Origin: Apium graveolens | Taxonomy: Eukaryota > Streptophyta > Magnoliopsida > Apiales > Apiaceae | Direction of reading: 5' to 3' | Assembly (NCBI RefSeq): GCF_009905375.1 | Contig: NC_133652.1 | Coordinates: 24,109,339-24,173,338, forward strand | DNA: 64,000 bases | Shown: positions 49,694-62,478 of the stretch, piece after piece | How positions within the stretch are numbered: position 1 is the first letter of the stretch | How the letters are laid out: every line of letters begins with the position of its first letter | The notes under the pieces: generated by a model | Seen by the model: only the letters and a program-made list of their open reading frames with translations | Databases searched by the model: none | Told to the model about the DNA's origin: nothing | Position numbers and translations under genes: made by a program

Positions 49694-51025
49694 CTATTCT
49701 AGATCGGTCTTCCGCTTCTTGCCTCCAGCGGGCTCATTGCTCACGACTGTCTTCCTCATACTCTCTTCCACCTTGATATACTTCCCTGCCCTATCTTGAA
49801 GCTGCAACATACTTTCCGGGGGGCGTTTGGCCAAGGACATCTTGAAAAACTCATCCCTAGTTCCCTGTTGCAGTGCTATCATGGCTACCTTGTCATCAAG
49901 GTCCGGGACTTTTAAAGCTTCCTTTGTGAAACGATTCAGGTAGTCTCTTAAGGATTCATTCTCCCCCTGAACAATGCTCATGAGGGATGCTGAACTTTTC
50001 TCATGCACTCTCCCACTGATGAATTGCTTAATAAAAGCTTAACTTAATTCTCTGAAGGACCCAATAGAGTTTGGGGGTAAACGACTATACCACCTTTGAG
50101 CCATACCCGACAGGGTTTGAGGAAAGGCCCGACACTTAATAGCGTCATTCACGGGCTGTAGCAACAGTGCATTGGAAAATGTCCTGACATGATTGGCAGG
50201 ATCTCCAGTGCCATCATAAGCTTTAATAGTGGGCATCTTGAACTTCCTTGAGATATGGGCATTCATTATTTCTTCAGTGAATGGTGGGGTAGGATCACCA
50301 GGATCTCCAAGGGGAAGAAGATTGCTTGGATCAGCCCTTGGGACAACAACCCTTCTCTATATCGGACCATCCAGGTCTATGATAGGGGGACGATTCCTCC
50401 CTCTTGGGGGTAATAGGGGTCTGGTGTTCTGGTGTGACTCCAAGTCGCGCTTCAGCCTTTGAATCTCAGCCTCATAAGCCCTGATCCTTTCCTGCACTTC
50501 TTGGGAATTTGTCCCTTGGGTGCTCCTAGGACGTTGGCGATCATCAGCCATCGGCTCTTTGCCAGCACGCCTCCTTCTTGGGGCCACTTCATCATCTGAA
50601 GATTCGGAGTCTCTCTCAGTGTAAGGACCAGAAAATTCCTGATCCTCAGGGATTGGAGCCAAACCTTGTATATAGGGGGGCGATCGTCCTCGTGCTTCAC
50701 TCCGCCCAGCATGTCCGCTTCCTCCAGCCTCGGGGTAAAGGGGCATCCCATATGGGGGGTTAGTAGTCACATTAGTTGAATACTCATACCCAATGGGTAG
50801 AGAATTCACAGGTGCATATAGTTGTTGAACTTGCGAATTCGTACCTTGAGTAGCCGAGGGAATCGTCCCTTGTGGCTGAGGTTCAGTTGCCCCTATCTGG
50901 GCTTCTCCTTGCGTGCCTGCATAAGTCAAATGAGGAGGTACCTCCACGGTTGACGAAATCACTTGGGTTGTCCCTGTTGGTGTTCCTCCTTCAAGGACTC
51001 TAACTGTTCTCCGTGTTCTCGCCAT
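49694..51025 (-). pseudogene. Ty3/gypsy gag (Retrotrans_gag)
   Basis: The start is ATG 51025, 16 bases inside the PBS. The N-terminal segment (50357-51025) is Pro/Gly/Arg/Ser-rich with a coiled-coil tail (QERIRAYEAEIQRLKRDLES). The conserved gag core lies in 50039-50266 (YDGTGDPANHVRTFSNALLL, AQRWYSRLPPNSI) and 49694-50008 (QGENESLRDYLNRFTKEALK). Single stops near 50355 and 50037 separate the pieces. Confidence 0.88.
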
Positions 51026-51040
51026 GGTTGTTGTTGTGCT

Positions 51041-51060
51041 TTCCCACAGACGGCGCCAAA
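51041..51060 (-). other. Primer-binding site of the Tat-like element
   Basis: The minus strand reads TGGCGCCGTCTGTGGG right after the 5' LTR, the form usual in plant Tat/Athila elements. Confidence 0.9.
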
Positions 51061-51643
<583 letters not shown>

Positions 51644-51648
51644 TATAT

Positions 51649-54270
51649 ATTCCTGTTTGTGTTGTATAATTTATATTTAATGAGTGAATATAAACAGGGT
51701 AGTTAGTGTATGATTAAAATGACACAATTAAACTTAATATGTAGAATGCCGTTAATATGTTTATAAAAAAGCTAAAAATTAACATATATATGTTGATACA
51801 GAGTTGACTAAAAATTTTGAATTTTTTTTGAAAGAATTATATGTACTGGTCTGTATTATTACTGAGTTCATTACTAACTTACAATTAACTTATTCAATTT
51901 AAAAAGAAAAAAATTACATAAATGAAGTCAGATTGACTTGCAGTCATAATATAAAATAATGTAAAATTTACACTATTGTTAATATAAAAGTTGATTGCAT
52001 GTAAATTATCATATGTTACATTTATTAGTAAATTACGATGGTTTCAATTATTACATGCTAAATATCTAATTTATGTACATGTATATTCATTATTAACATC
52101 TAGTGAGGCAATTGATTACTTAAATAACATGCATTTATATTTATTCAAAAATTAAAATTATGTAATAAATAAATTGTAATAATTTATATATGGTATTCAC
52201 ATTATCATTTACAAACCATCCATATCTATTGTTTTAATATAAAAATAAATTATATATTATAAAGACTTAATATTGATATTCATGATTTTTTGAAGAATTC
52301 GAAGAAATAAAATGTAATTTATTGTTATTTAAACCATTTTTAAATTTGTTTCATTACGACTATAATATTTCTTCATATAATAATTTGATAACATTGTATA
52401 CTATTCTCCTAAAATTAAATATTTTTCAATTCGATAAAGTTTCATAAATATCATTTAAAATGGTTAATTCATTCAAATTATTGAACAATATATATATTTT
52501 CTTTAAATAATAAAAAATACATTGAATCAAATACTACAATATAGTATAGATATAACTTTTATTTGAATAATTCAAAATATAAAATTAATTGAAAATTTTT
52601 GCACTATCTTACCTTCATCAACGAATATTGAGTATCTAAAATAGTTATTTTTTAACAAGCTAGTTTTTTAAGTGAAAAATAAAAAATAAATCGATTTAAT
52701 ATATCATCGTAGTTTTAACAAATCTCGTGAGATCTCATGTCAAATTTTGAATATTTTTAAAATCCAAAAAACAATGATGCACTTCCAGCGAAGTTAGTAA
52801 TTTTAATACAAGTAATTAATTGACTTGATCCTATAAAGACCTTAAACACATTAATTTATATAAAAATAAGATATTAAAAAATTTCACATTATTGGTAAGA
52901 TTTCTCACCGAACTTGTAATTTAAATTTACTAAAAGTAGAATGTGACGATATTTTTCAGTCGGGTCATGTAGTCAAATTTCGAGTATTTTTTGAATATTG
53001 GGCCAAGTTCTAATTTAAAATTCAAAATAAACTAAAATGCATTGAATTATTATAATTCAAACTTATCTAAATATGTAATACCAATATAGATTATTTATAT
53101 ATAAGCGAATATATTTTCAATATTTTCTTTAAAAATTATATATGTATATTTTAATTACTTTTTATAATAAAAATTATGTTAAAATTATATGAGATATATA
53201 TTTAAACTAAAAAATGATTATTAAATAAGATAATAATACATTTATGTATTATGTCAAACTTTATATCTGAAATTCAATTATTTAAAATTAACTGTAAAAA
53301 TATTCAAGTAACTACCTTTTTTTTTGCGGAATGCAAGTAGCTATCTTTAAAGTTATTTAAAATATTCATTTAGCACAGTAAAATATTCAATTAGCACACT
53401 TACATATTATGTGTATCATAAAAAGTACATTTGACAATATGGTGTAGTGGTATAAGGTTATATAGGTGAATAAAATATTTTGAGTTCGATTCCCACAAAC
53501 TAAAGAAAATAAAATACTAAATATTATAAAATTATGTATTTGTAAAGGTTGGTACATGATGATTACAATACAATTAAATAGTTTTTTAATCAAATCGGCA
53601 CTTTAGTACTATAAAATGTGTTTGAGTGGAAGTGTGTTCCCCTTAAATAAATATTATAGATATAATTATATAGGTGTAGAGGTTCAAACCGGATATAATC
53701 ATTTAAATTAAATTATGTAATGAAAATCATAATTTGTTACTTTCATACAACATGTGTTCCACCAAAAGTGTACTTACCTTATTATCAAATAATATAGATA
53801 TAGTAATGTTGTTGTAAAAGTTTGAATCCATGAAATTAATTAAACTCAATAAAAAGTGTATTTATCTTATTATTAGATAGTATAAATATGATAAAGTGGT
53901 TGTAAGAGTTCCATGAAATCAATTAAATTTCTTATTTTTTTTGGGATATTAAATTTCATACTTTTAAATTATAATCATTTTCCATCATTTCATTTAATGT
54001 AAAATATTACTCCTCCTACCCATTCATTTATTTACTTATTTACACTACATCTCTCGATTCTTTATGTTTCAAAGTTTTTCAAAATTAGTAAGGATATATA
54101 ATATTAGAAGTTACACATTCTCTATATTACTTCATTATACTCTATTTATACATTTAACATTACATTAAAGTTTATTGGTTCACTTATGCCCAATTCCAAT
54201 GTAAAGAATTTTATAGGAAAATTGGGTGGAAGGAGAGTATATATTTTAGAAAACATAAGTTAAGGGACAT
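51649..54270. other. AT-rich spacer
   Basis: No gene recognised. Short frames are chance. A SINE-like stretch is listed separately. Confidence 0.5.
53437..53940 (+). repeat. tRNA-derived SINE-like repeats
   Basis: TGGTGTAGTGGTATAAGG resembles a pol III A box, followed about 40 bp later by GAGTTCGATTCCC, close to a B box. Similar B-box-like phrases (GGTTCAAACC, GTTTGAATCC) recur near 53680 and 53825. No cloverleaf forms, so not a tRNA gene. Confidence 0.35.
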
Positions 54271-56657
54271 CACAACAAGAAAACCGGCTAAGTACGACTC
54301 GTCGAAAATCGGTCGGATTTAATAGTCAAGCCTCAGTTTGACTAGTACAGCTAACTAGTGTTTATTCCTCAATTGGTGTTTCGATTTTTTAAAGGGGATT
54401 TATACAATCTGTCCCAAATTTATGAGTTACTTTACTGATATGTCCTTTTTTATTCAATAATTATAATTATGTCCTCTAGTTAATTTTAACTCATGTAAAA
54501 CTCATATATATATATAACTACTTTATAAATAATACTAAATATGACTAGCATGCCCTATATTACAAATACTAAGCCATAAAACTAGATTTTAGGTTCTTAA
54601 AGATCACATAAAATATTCAACATTAAAATATAATACATAATTCAGTTCAGTAGAATTGTCTCAAAAATCTAGTGTCCCGGGTCGGTTGTTATTGAAATTT
54701 TAGAATTAAGCAACGCCTGCAAATGCAAATACATATATATTTGATGTTGTTAAAAATCAAAATAAAAAGAATGATATAGCAAGTCTATGATATAGTGACA
54801 GAATGATTGTGTTAGCAAAACAAAATATTCTTTAAGTTTTGTCAGCAATCAACTACAACTATAATATCCTTCAAGTAAGGTTAAACAACACTCATGGTGT
54901 CCTTCGAGTAAGCCTAAGTTGGGAATGATGATTTCATCACTGAAAACAAGTCAAGCAAGCAGCCATGGAAGATTCGTAGTACTGGTACACCAATGTGTAT
55001 ATACATGTATATTTATACTTATTGATTGAGAAAGTTTTATACATTGATCTGCAAACTTAAGTCAGTGTGATCTTTCACTCTATTTGTTGCATCATTATTT
55101 GTTAAATTTTAGTTTTCATCATTTTCTAGAAGTTATGTGGTCTCCTGTATATATAAACACTTTTTGGATTAGATTTAACTCTTTTCATCAACAATATAAT
55201 CATGCGCATTAAGATATCACAATATAACGGTAGCGTAAAAAGATTATATATGACATTTGAAACTATTAAAGTTACCCATGATTACCCCCTTACTTGAACA
55301 TGATCTGTTCTATAGTAATCGTACATCTGTATCCTTGATTTCTAAGGAGACAGGTGACCAAGTCTGGTGGATGAATCATGACTGTAGGACCAGAGCGTGA
55401 TTAACAGCCCTGCATGGTCAGTGCACCATTCAGAGCCGTAGAGGATCGTTCTCAGTTGGGTTCTTCCTGGCTGGGGTGGTCTTGCAGTTGTCTGACAAAC
55501 CACTCAACTTTTATTTAGTAGAAAAAAAAAGTTAACCATGATTAATTACAAATTATAAAAAATCTGGTATATAGGATATATCTCTAAATATAATTAGAAA
55601 TAGGACATATTTATAAATCAACTTTTAAAATGGGACATATTAGTAAAACACCCTTTTTTAAAATTATTTTTCAATGATCCAACTGTATGTATGTCAATAT
55701 ATATGTGTGTGTATTAGTGATATAACCAAAATTTCAAATCAAAATAATTTTATTTGATTTGTCATTTTAACAGTCAAGTTTCAGTTTGACTAGTATAGCT
55801 AACTAGTGTGTATTCCTGAATTGGTGTTTCAATTTTTTTAAAAATATTTTTCAACGATCCAACCTTGGATGTCAATATATATACATATATATTAGTGATA
55901 TAACAAAAATTTCATATCAAAATAATTTTATTTGGTTAGCCATTTTAACAATCAAGTTTCAGTTTGACTAGTACAGTTAACTAGTGTTTATTCCTGAATT
56001 GGTGTTTCGATTTTCTTTTAAAAAAATTCAATGATCCAATAGTATGTCAAAGTGTATATATATATATATTAGTGATATAACCAAAGTTTCATATCAAAAT
56101 AATTTTATTTGGTTTGTCATTTTAATAGTCAAGCTTCAGTTTGACTAGTACATCTAACTATTATTTAATCCTAAATTGTTGTTTCGATTTTTTTAAAAAT
56201 ACTTTTTAAATTATTATTTTTTGTGTGTTTTTTCGTTTACTAAATACAACCACTTGCAATCAATTTAATTATTTCAACCGATTTGGGTTGAAATCATTTT
56301 TTTTTTGCATTTGGCTGTTTTGTTTTTTTTTGCTATTTCAATAAATTCAAACAAAAAAAGCGGGAAAATATCCCTCCATTTGGTAAGGCTATATTGGACA
56401 GCTAGCGGTTGAATTTAGGAGCGTAAAAATAATTTAGTTGGCGGGAAAATTCCCTCCAGTTTTGGCAAGGCTAAATTCGACCGCACAAAAATACCAGTCG
56501 AATTTTTAACTAAATTCAACCGCACTATGTCAATCGAATTGAAATTCGACCGTTGGCGGTTGTATTTAGCCGTGGTTGACCATAAATTCGACCGAATTCG
56601 GTCGAATTTAGATCGGTTGAATTTGTTTGTTGTATTTAGCCTTATATTCTTGTAGTG
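54271..56657. mobile_element. CACTA-type element or remnant
   Basis: Left end CACAACAAGAAAACCGGCTAA, right end in reverse CACTACAAGAATATAAGGCTAA, similar but worn. Flanking triplets CAT and GAT do not match perfectly. Subterminal TTCGACCG/CGGTCGAA motifs crowd 56400-56640. Inside are copies of the ~177-bp repeat and a less AT-rich block (55260-55510). Confidence 0.55.
55671..56200. repeat. ~177-180 bp repeats, inverted relative to the 20330 and 28190 arrays
   Basis: The core TCAACGATCCAACCGTATG-like phrase recurs at 55671, 55851 and about 56029, each followed by TAGTGATATAACCAAA. Related copies lie at 54340-54390 and 58740-59230. Confidence 0.8.
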
Positions 56658-56944
56658 GATGTTTTACTAATATTTGAAATAGATGAGATAAATCCCAAGA
56701 TTGTTATTTAATAACATTTGATATTGCTCTCAAATATTTAGATTATTCTGAATTATTATATTTTAGATGGTAAACCAAAAAACAAAAGTTGTTAGAAAGC
56801 ACAACTGTTAAGTAGGTTGAAATGTACGTGTAGTGGTATCGGATGCTAGAAAGAAATTATTAAGAAGCTCCTATTTTGGTTGTTTCCTCTTGATTACAAA
56901 ATCAAATAAAAAAAATGTAGGCCCCTTCTAAACGGAAATTAATT

Positions 56945-58366
56945 ATGGAGACTTACTCGATATCATCTCCATTTTCTCTTTTCTCTTCCCAAAACATTTT
57001 TAACCTTATTTTTCGGTTCGACAAACCTTTCCATCTCTGCACCCCCTTCCTCTCTCCTCACAGATCTCTAACCTGCAGTCGAAAATTTTCTTGCAATGGA
57101 CTCACAAAACAACCTGCCGCTCTCTCTAATAAGCTTTCCCCTTTCTTTGGCATGAAAAAATCTGTTGGATACGAAGATCAACAAGCCTCTCACTCGAAAT
57201 TACCTAGGCCGGGAAGGGATGCCACAAAATCGCTTATCGAGGAGCAAGCTAATGAATCTTCATTCACTTTTCATCCTGAGAATGTGGTTAACAAGAACAA
57301 TGGTTATTTACTTGTCAAACCTTCACATGAATTTCTACAAAATGCTTGTGATTATTGGAAGAGTAGTTGCTTAGGTTACTTTGATAATAATGTGATTGCA
57401 AATACTGATAAAACTAAAATTAAGGATGCTCTTGTAGAGAAATATCATAAAGTTGGTCTTACCGATGTTTATTTCCATCAATTGGGTTATTTGGTTTTGA
57501 AATTTGAAAATACTCAATCTGCTTCCAAAGCCATTGAATGCAGTCCTTCGTACATTGATGGTCAGAGAATTCATGTGCACAAATGGTTTGAGCATTTTCA
57601 AACTGTTTATCCTTTGAACAAAGAAAATGTTTGGATTGAGATCTCTAATATTCCTTTCAGTTATTGGTCTGTTGAAGGGTTATGCTATATATGTAGTGCT
57701 ATAGGTAGGCCTATAGCATTTCATAGACAAACTCTTGTGAGTGCTAAGAATAAGTCCCCTTCTGATCAAGCTCTAGTCTGTGTGGAGATTGATGTGGGTG
57801 CAACCCGACCTACTGTTCTTATGACTGTGATTCCTGGTCATTCTGATAAATTTATGGCTAGGGTTAACATTGTTTACCTGGAATCTCCTCAAAGCTGCCC
57901 TATGTGTCTTTCCGTTGATCATTCAACGAAAGGTTGTGAGGATGTACTGGAATTGGTTCCTTGTATGTACGATTCTGCAAGACAAGGAAAGGATATATTC
58001 AAGTGGAAGAAAGAATATTTCTGTGATACAGATGATAGTATCCCCGAAGAGGAAGTTCAGGTTTCTGAGCCACAGGGTGAATCTAAAGGCAAGCTTGTGG
58101 CTGATGAAGGGGAGAGTCATGAGGGTACCTATTCTAGGATGGTGGTTATTGGCCTCCCAGCTAAACCTGAACAGTACTTCCAGCGGAAGCACATTCGCAG
58201 GGAAAGAAAGAGGTCAATATTGGAACAGGAACCTGAAAAGGGTGCAGAAGAAGCAGCTGCAGGTGGTCCTCCTGCTCAAGATATAGATTCAAGGGGTGTT
58301 CTACTGAATGCTACTAAAGACGCCGGCGGCAAGAAACGGACAAAATGTGAGGCCCAAGACAGCTAA
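56945..58366 (+). CDS. DUF4283 and CCHC zinc-knuckle protein (LINE ORF1-like), intact 473-aa ORF
   Basis: Residues 1-110 are Ser/Phe-rich and not conserved-looking. About 130-285 fit the DUF4283 fold (LGYFDNN, KIKDALVEKYHKVGL, YLVLKFEN, IDGQRIHVHKWFEHF, VWIEISNIPFSYW, GLCYICSAIGRPI, ALVCVEID). A knuckle CPMCLSVDHSTKGC (residues 318-331) has perfect CX2CX4HX4C spacing. The tail (350-473) alternates acidic and basic stretches. This arrangement is typical of ORF1 of plant L1-type LINEs and of related nucleic-acid-binding proteins. No endonuclease/RT ORF2 follows, so it is either an ORF1-only derivative or a domesticated family. The first ATG was taken because the unit-2 copy conserves it. The final residues differ from unit 2 by one base (reading CEAQDS). 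Whether it is expressed is unknown. Confidence 0.7.
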   Translation: METYSISSPFSLFSSQNIFNLIFRFDKPFHLCTPFLSPHRSLTCSRKFSCNGLTKQPAALSNKLSPFFGMKKSVGYEDQQASHSKLPRPGRDATKSLIEEQANESSFTFHPENVVNKNNGYLLVKPSHEFLQNACDYWKSSCLGYFDNNVIANTDKTKIKDALVEKYHKVGLTDVYFHQLGYLVLKFENTQSASKAIECSPSYIDGQRIHVHKWFEHFQTVYPLNKENVWIEISNIPFSYWSVEGLCYICSAIGRPIAFHRQTLVSAKNKSPSDQALVCVEIDVGATRPTVLMTVIPGHSDKFMARVNIVYLESPQSCPMCLSVDHSTKGCEDVLELVPCMYDSARQGKDIFKWKKEYFCDTDDSIPEEEVQVSEPQGESKGKLVADEGESHEGTYSRMVVIGLPAKPEQYFQRKHIRRERKRSILEQEPEKGAEEAAAGGPPAQDIDSRGVLLNATKDAGGKKRTKCEAQDS

Positions 58367-58724
58367 ACTAGGCAACTCTGGTAGATGGAGAACTATGAGT
58401 AATTAATATTAGTGTACTTTCTATTTATATAAACTTCTATGTTAAGGTTTAGCCCACATCAAGTATGGTTTGTATGCTCCTATACAAGAGCTTAACTTTG
58501 CCGGATCCATGAAATTTATGGTGAGGTTTGATCAATTTTATTAGTCGGGTTTCTGCTCATTTTTTATCATTATCAACATTGTAAAGATTAAAGTTTTGAG
58601 TTTCTTATGGGGATATAATGTGATTGTATACTTCTTATTTATCTGTTGAATTGCCTTTTTTTAGCATGATCAATTGATACATCTATATATGTAGTTGATA
58701 TTGGGAGTGATACTGTCTGCGCAT
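58367..58724. other. 3' flank of the DUF4283 ORF, unit 1
   Basis: Non-coding, matching 63226-63512 (for example GGTGAGGTTTGATCAATTT). Cut off at the duplication junction. Confidence 0.7.
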
Positions 58725-61029
58725 GTGTGTGTGTATATTAGTGATATAACCAAAATTTCAAATCAAAATAATTTTATTTGATTTGTCATTTTAACAGTCA
58801 AGCTTCAGTTTGACTAGTATAGCTAATTAGTGTGTATTACTGAATTGGAGTTCCGATTTTTTTAAAAATATTTTTCAACGATCCAACCTAAAATGTCAAT
58901 ATATATATATATTAGTGATATAACAAAAATTTCATATCAAAATAATTTTATTTGGTTAGCCATTTTAACAATCAAGTTTCAGTTTGACTAGTACAACTAA
59001 CTAGTGTTTGTTCTTGGATTGGTGTTTCGATTTTCTTTAAAATATTTTTCAATGATCCAACCGTATGTCAAAGTGTATATATATATATATTAGTGATATA
59101 ACCAAAGTTTCGTATCAAAATAATTTTATTTGGTTTGCCATTTTAACAGTCAAACTTCAGTTTGACTAGTACAACTAACTAGTATTTAATCGTGAATTGT
59201 TGTTTCAATTTTTTTAAAAATACTTTTTAAATTATTATTTTTTGTGTGTTTTTTCGTTTACTAAATACAACCGCTTGCAATCAATTTAATTATTTCAACC
59301 GATTTCGGTTGAAATCTTTTTTTTTTTGCATTTGGCTGTTTTTTTTTTTTTGCTATTTCAGTAAATTTAAAGAAAAAAAGCGGGAAAATATCCCTCCATT
59401 TGGTAAGGCTATATTGGACAGCTAGTGGTTGAATTTAGGAGCGTAAAAATAATTTAGTTGGCGGGAAAATTCCCTCCAGTTTTGGCAATGCGAAATTCGA
59501 CCGCACAAAAATACCAGTGGAATTTTTAACTAAATTCAACCGCACTATGTCAATCGAATTGAAATTCGACCGTTGTCGGTTGTATTTAGCCGTGGTTGAC
59601 CATAAATTCGACCAAATTCGGTTGAATTTAGATCGATTCAATTTGTTCGTTGTATTTAGCCTTATATTCTTGTAGTGGATGTTTTACTAATATTTGAAAT
59701 AGATGACATAAATCCCAAGATTGTTATTTGATAACATTTGATATTGCTCTCAAATATTTAGATTATTCTGAATTAATTATATTTTAGATGGTAAACCAAA
59801 AAACAAAAGTTGTTAGAAAGCACACCTGTTAAGTAAATTGAAATGTACGTGTAGTGGTATCGGATGCTAGAAAGAAATTATCAATAAGCTCCTATTTTGG
59901 TTGTTTCCTCTTGATTACAAAATCAAATGAAAAAAATGTAGGCCGCTTCTAAATGGAAATTAATAATGGAGACTTCCTCGATATCATCTCCATTTTCTCT
60001 TTTCTCTCCCCAAAACATTTTTAACCTTATTTTCCGGTTCGACAAACCTTTCCATCTCTGCACCCCTTCCTCTCTCCTCACAGATCTCTAACCTGCATTC
60101 AAAAATTTTCTTGCAATGGACTCACAAAAACAACCCGTAGCTCTCTCTAATAAGCTTTCACCTTTTTCTGGCATGAAAAAATCTGTTGGATACGAAGATC
60201 AACAAGCCTCTCACTCGAAATTATCTAGGCCAGGAAGGGATGCCACAAAATCGCTTATCGAGGAGCAAGCTAATGAATCTTCATTCACTTTTTATCTTGA
60301 GAATGTGGTTAACAAGAATAATGGTATTTTACTTGTCAAACCTTCACATGAATTTCTACAAAATGCTTGTGATTATTGGAAGAGTAGTTGCTTAGGTTAC
60401 TTCGATAATAATGTGATTGCAAATACTGATATCATAAAACTAAAATTAAGGATGCTCTTGTAGAGAAATATCATAAAGTTGGTCTTACCGATGTTTATTT
60501 CCATCAATTGGGTTATTTGGTTTTGAAATTTGAAAATACTCAATCTGCTTCCAAAGCCATTAACTGCAGTCCTCTATACATTGATGGTCAGAGAATTCAT
60601 GTGCACAAATGGTTTGAGCATTTTCAAACTGTTTATCCTTTGAACAAAGAAAATGTTTGGATTGAGATCTCTAATATTCCTTTCAGTTATTGGTCTGTTG
60701 AAGGGTTATGCTATATATGTAGTGCTATATATAGGTAGGCCTATAGCATTTCATAGACAAACTCTTGTGAGTGCTAAGAATAAGTCCCCTTATGATAAAG
60801 CTCTAGTCTGTGTGGAGATTGATGTGGGTGCATCCCGACCTACTGTTCTTATGACTGTGATTCCTGGTCATTCTGATAAATTTATGGCTAGGGTTAACAT
60901 TGTTTATCTGGAATCTCCTCAAAGCTGCCTTACGTGTCTTTCCGTTGATCATTCAACGGAAGCTTGTGAGGATGTACTGGAATTGGTTCCTTGTATGTAC
61001 GATTCTGCAAGACAAGGAAAGGATATATT

Positions 61030-61362
61030 TGTAGAACTTTTATTTATATCTAACAGAGAAACAAAATATGAACTTGAGAAGGGAGAACAAAACTAGTGTG
61101 CTGTTCTATTTTTTAATGCAGAAGTAATATAAATAAATAGAAAGTGAATAACTAGAGTGGCTAAAAACAAGGGTCACGTTGAAAACTAACTCTCCTAATG
61201 CAACTACATGTTTGAGACTTATTCCTTCAGTTCCTATATTAACTCAACGACACAAAAGATCAGGTCAACAATCTAACTGATGCCTGACTATTACAAATAA
61301 ACAAAACAATTTATTTAAAACAATTAAACAATTAAAACAAGTTTAAGATCATTTTTCCAACA
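61030..61362 (-). repeat. 3' LTR of the gag-only element
   Basis: Plus strand TGTAGAACTT to TTTCCAACA, 333 bp. Confidence 0.95.
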
Positions 61363-61535
61363 TTCACCCCCATAATCTTAAACTTATGAAGCACTTCTCT
61401 TCATTTTATGATGTACTTCTCACCAGCATCTCTTCATTTTGTGATGCACTTGTCACCACTATCAAGTTTGATTCACTTCTCATCAAAAACAATTTTGGAG
61501 TACTTCTCTCCAGGGTGCACTTCTCACCCACAACT

Positions 61536-62393
61536 CTACAGAAGTGGTTCTCCCTCGATCAAATGTGCCATGTCTTCTTCGTCCATTTGGGATCTACAAT
61601 TCTTTTCCAGATGCCCGTATCTTTTGCATTTAAAACATTGTAGCTTTCCTTTGTGCCAGCAGTCTTTTTCTTCATGACCCATCTTATAACAATGGTTGTA
61701 TTGAATTTTGTTGCCTGTGCCTTTTGAGGATGAAGCTTTAGCTAATAGGAGTCCCTCATTTCTTCCTCCAATATCTTCCTCCCTCATTGATCTCCTTTGG
61801 TCCACGGCGTGAAGTGAATTGATCAATTCTGAAACAGTTAATTTCGAGAGATCTTTAGTATCTTCAAGTAAGGAAACTTTAGTTTCATACCTCTCGGGAA
61901 GATTCACTAAAAATTTGTCCACAATTCTTTGAGTTGAGAAGTCTTCACCAAGTAATTTGATTTGGTTAACGATGGACATCAATCTACTCCCATATTCCTT
62001 GACGCCTTCATTATTTTTCATTCTCATCATCTCAAACTCTCTCTTAAGGTTCAGAATTTGCATCAGTTTGGTTTGTTCGTTGCCTTCAAATTCTTCCTTA
62101 ATTTTTGTCCATGCTTCTTTAGGAGTATCACAACCCATAATAGTTGTAAAGATCTCTTCCGACACAGCCGAATGTAGACATGAAAGTGCCTTTGCTTCTC
62201 TTACCACTTCTTCATCATGTTTTTTGATTTGGGCTGCTGTTGGATTTTGTGGAAGAGGGATTGACTCAACATCACTCTCAATTGCTTCCCACAAACTCAT
62301 AGCTTTCAAATATGATTTCATTTTGATAGCCCATGAATTATGATGATCTCCTTTGAACAATGGAATAGAGACTGAGAAGTTGTTTGATGCCAT
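61536..62393 (-). CDS. Copia gag (UBN2 type) of the gag-only element
   Basis: An intact 285-codon frame from ATG 62393 (MASNNFSVSIPLFKGDHHNS). An upstream ATG at 62477 lies in the PBS and adds a Tyr-rich stretch unlike gag, so I prefer 62393. The UBN2/DUF4219-like N-terminus (WAIKMKSYLKAMSLWEAIES) leads to EAWTKIKEEFEGNEQTKLMQ, LKREFEMMRMKNNEGVKEY and FLVNLPERYETKVSLLED. Two C-terminal knuckles follow: NHCYKMGHEEKDC, where the first Cys is Tyr, and the intact CFKCKRYGHLEKNC. The role is packaging of the element's RNA in virus-like particles. The open frame, against broken ORFs elsewhere, suggests a young insertion. Confidence 0.88.
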   Translation of the reverse strand: MASNNFSVSIPLFKGDHHNSWAIKMKSYLKAMSLWEAIESDVESIPLPQNPTAAQIKKHDEEVVREAKALSCLHSAVSEEIFTTIMGCDTPKEAWTKIKEEFEGNEQTKLMQILNLKREFEMMRMKNNEGVKEYGSRLMSIVNQIKLLGEDFSTQRIVDKFLVNLPERYETKVSLLEDTKDLSKLTVSELINSLHAVDQRRSMREEDIGGRNEGLLLAKASSSKGTGNKIQYNHCYKMGHEEKDCWHKGKLQCFKCKRYGHLEKNCRSQMDEEDMAHLIEGEPLL

Positions 62394-62478
62394 GGAATAT
62401 GAAAGATAATATATATATATATAAGTATATGTATAAAAATAACTCACAAGCCCTAGATCATGAGGCTCTGATATCAAC

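Larger units (their letters stand above)
55697..58724. repeat. Tandem segmental duplication, unit 1
   Basis: This segment (CACTA 3' half plus the DUF4283 ORF and part of its 3' flank) is repeated at 58733 onward with an offset of about 3021 bp (ATG 56945 against 59966). The junction falls in a GT/TA run near 58725. Confidence 0.88.

Noticed and set aside
53437..53510. tRNA gene
   Set aside because: A- and B-box-like words are present but no acceptor stem or cloverleaf pairs.
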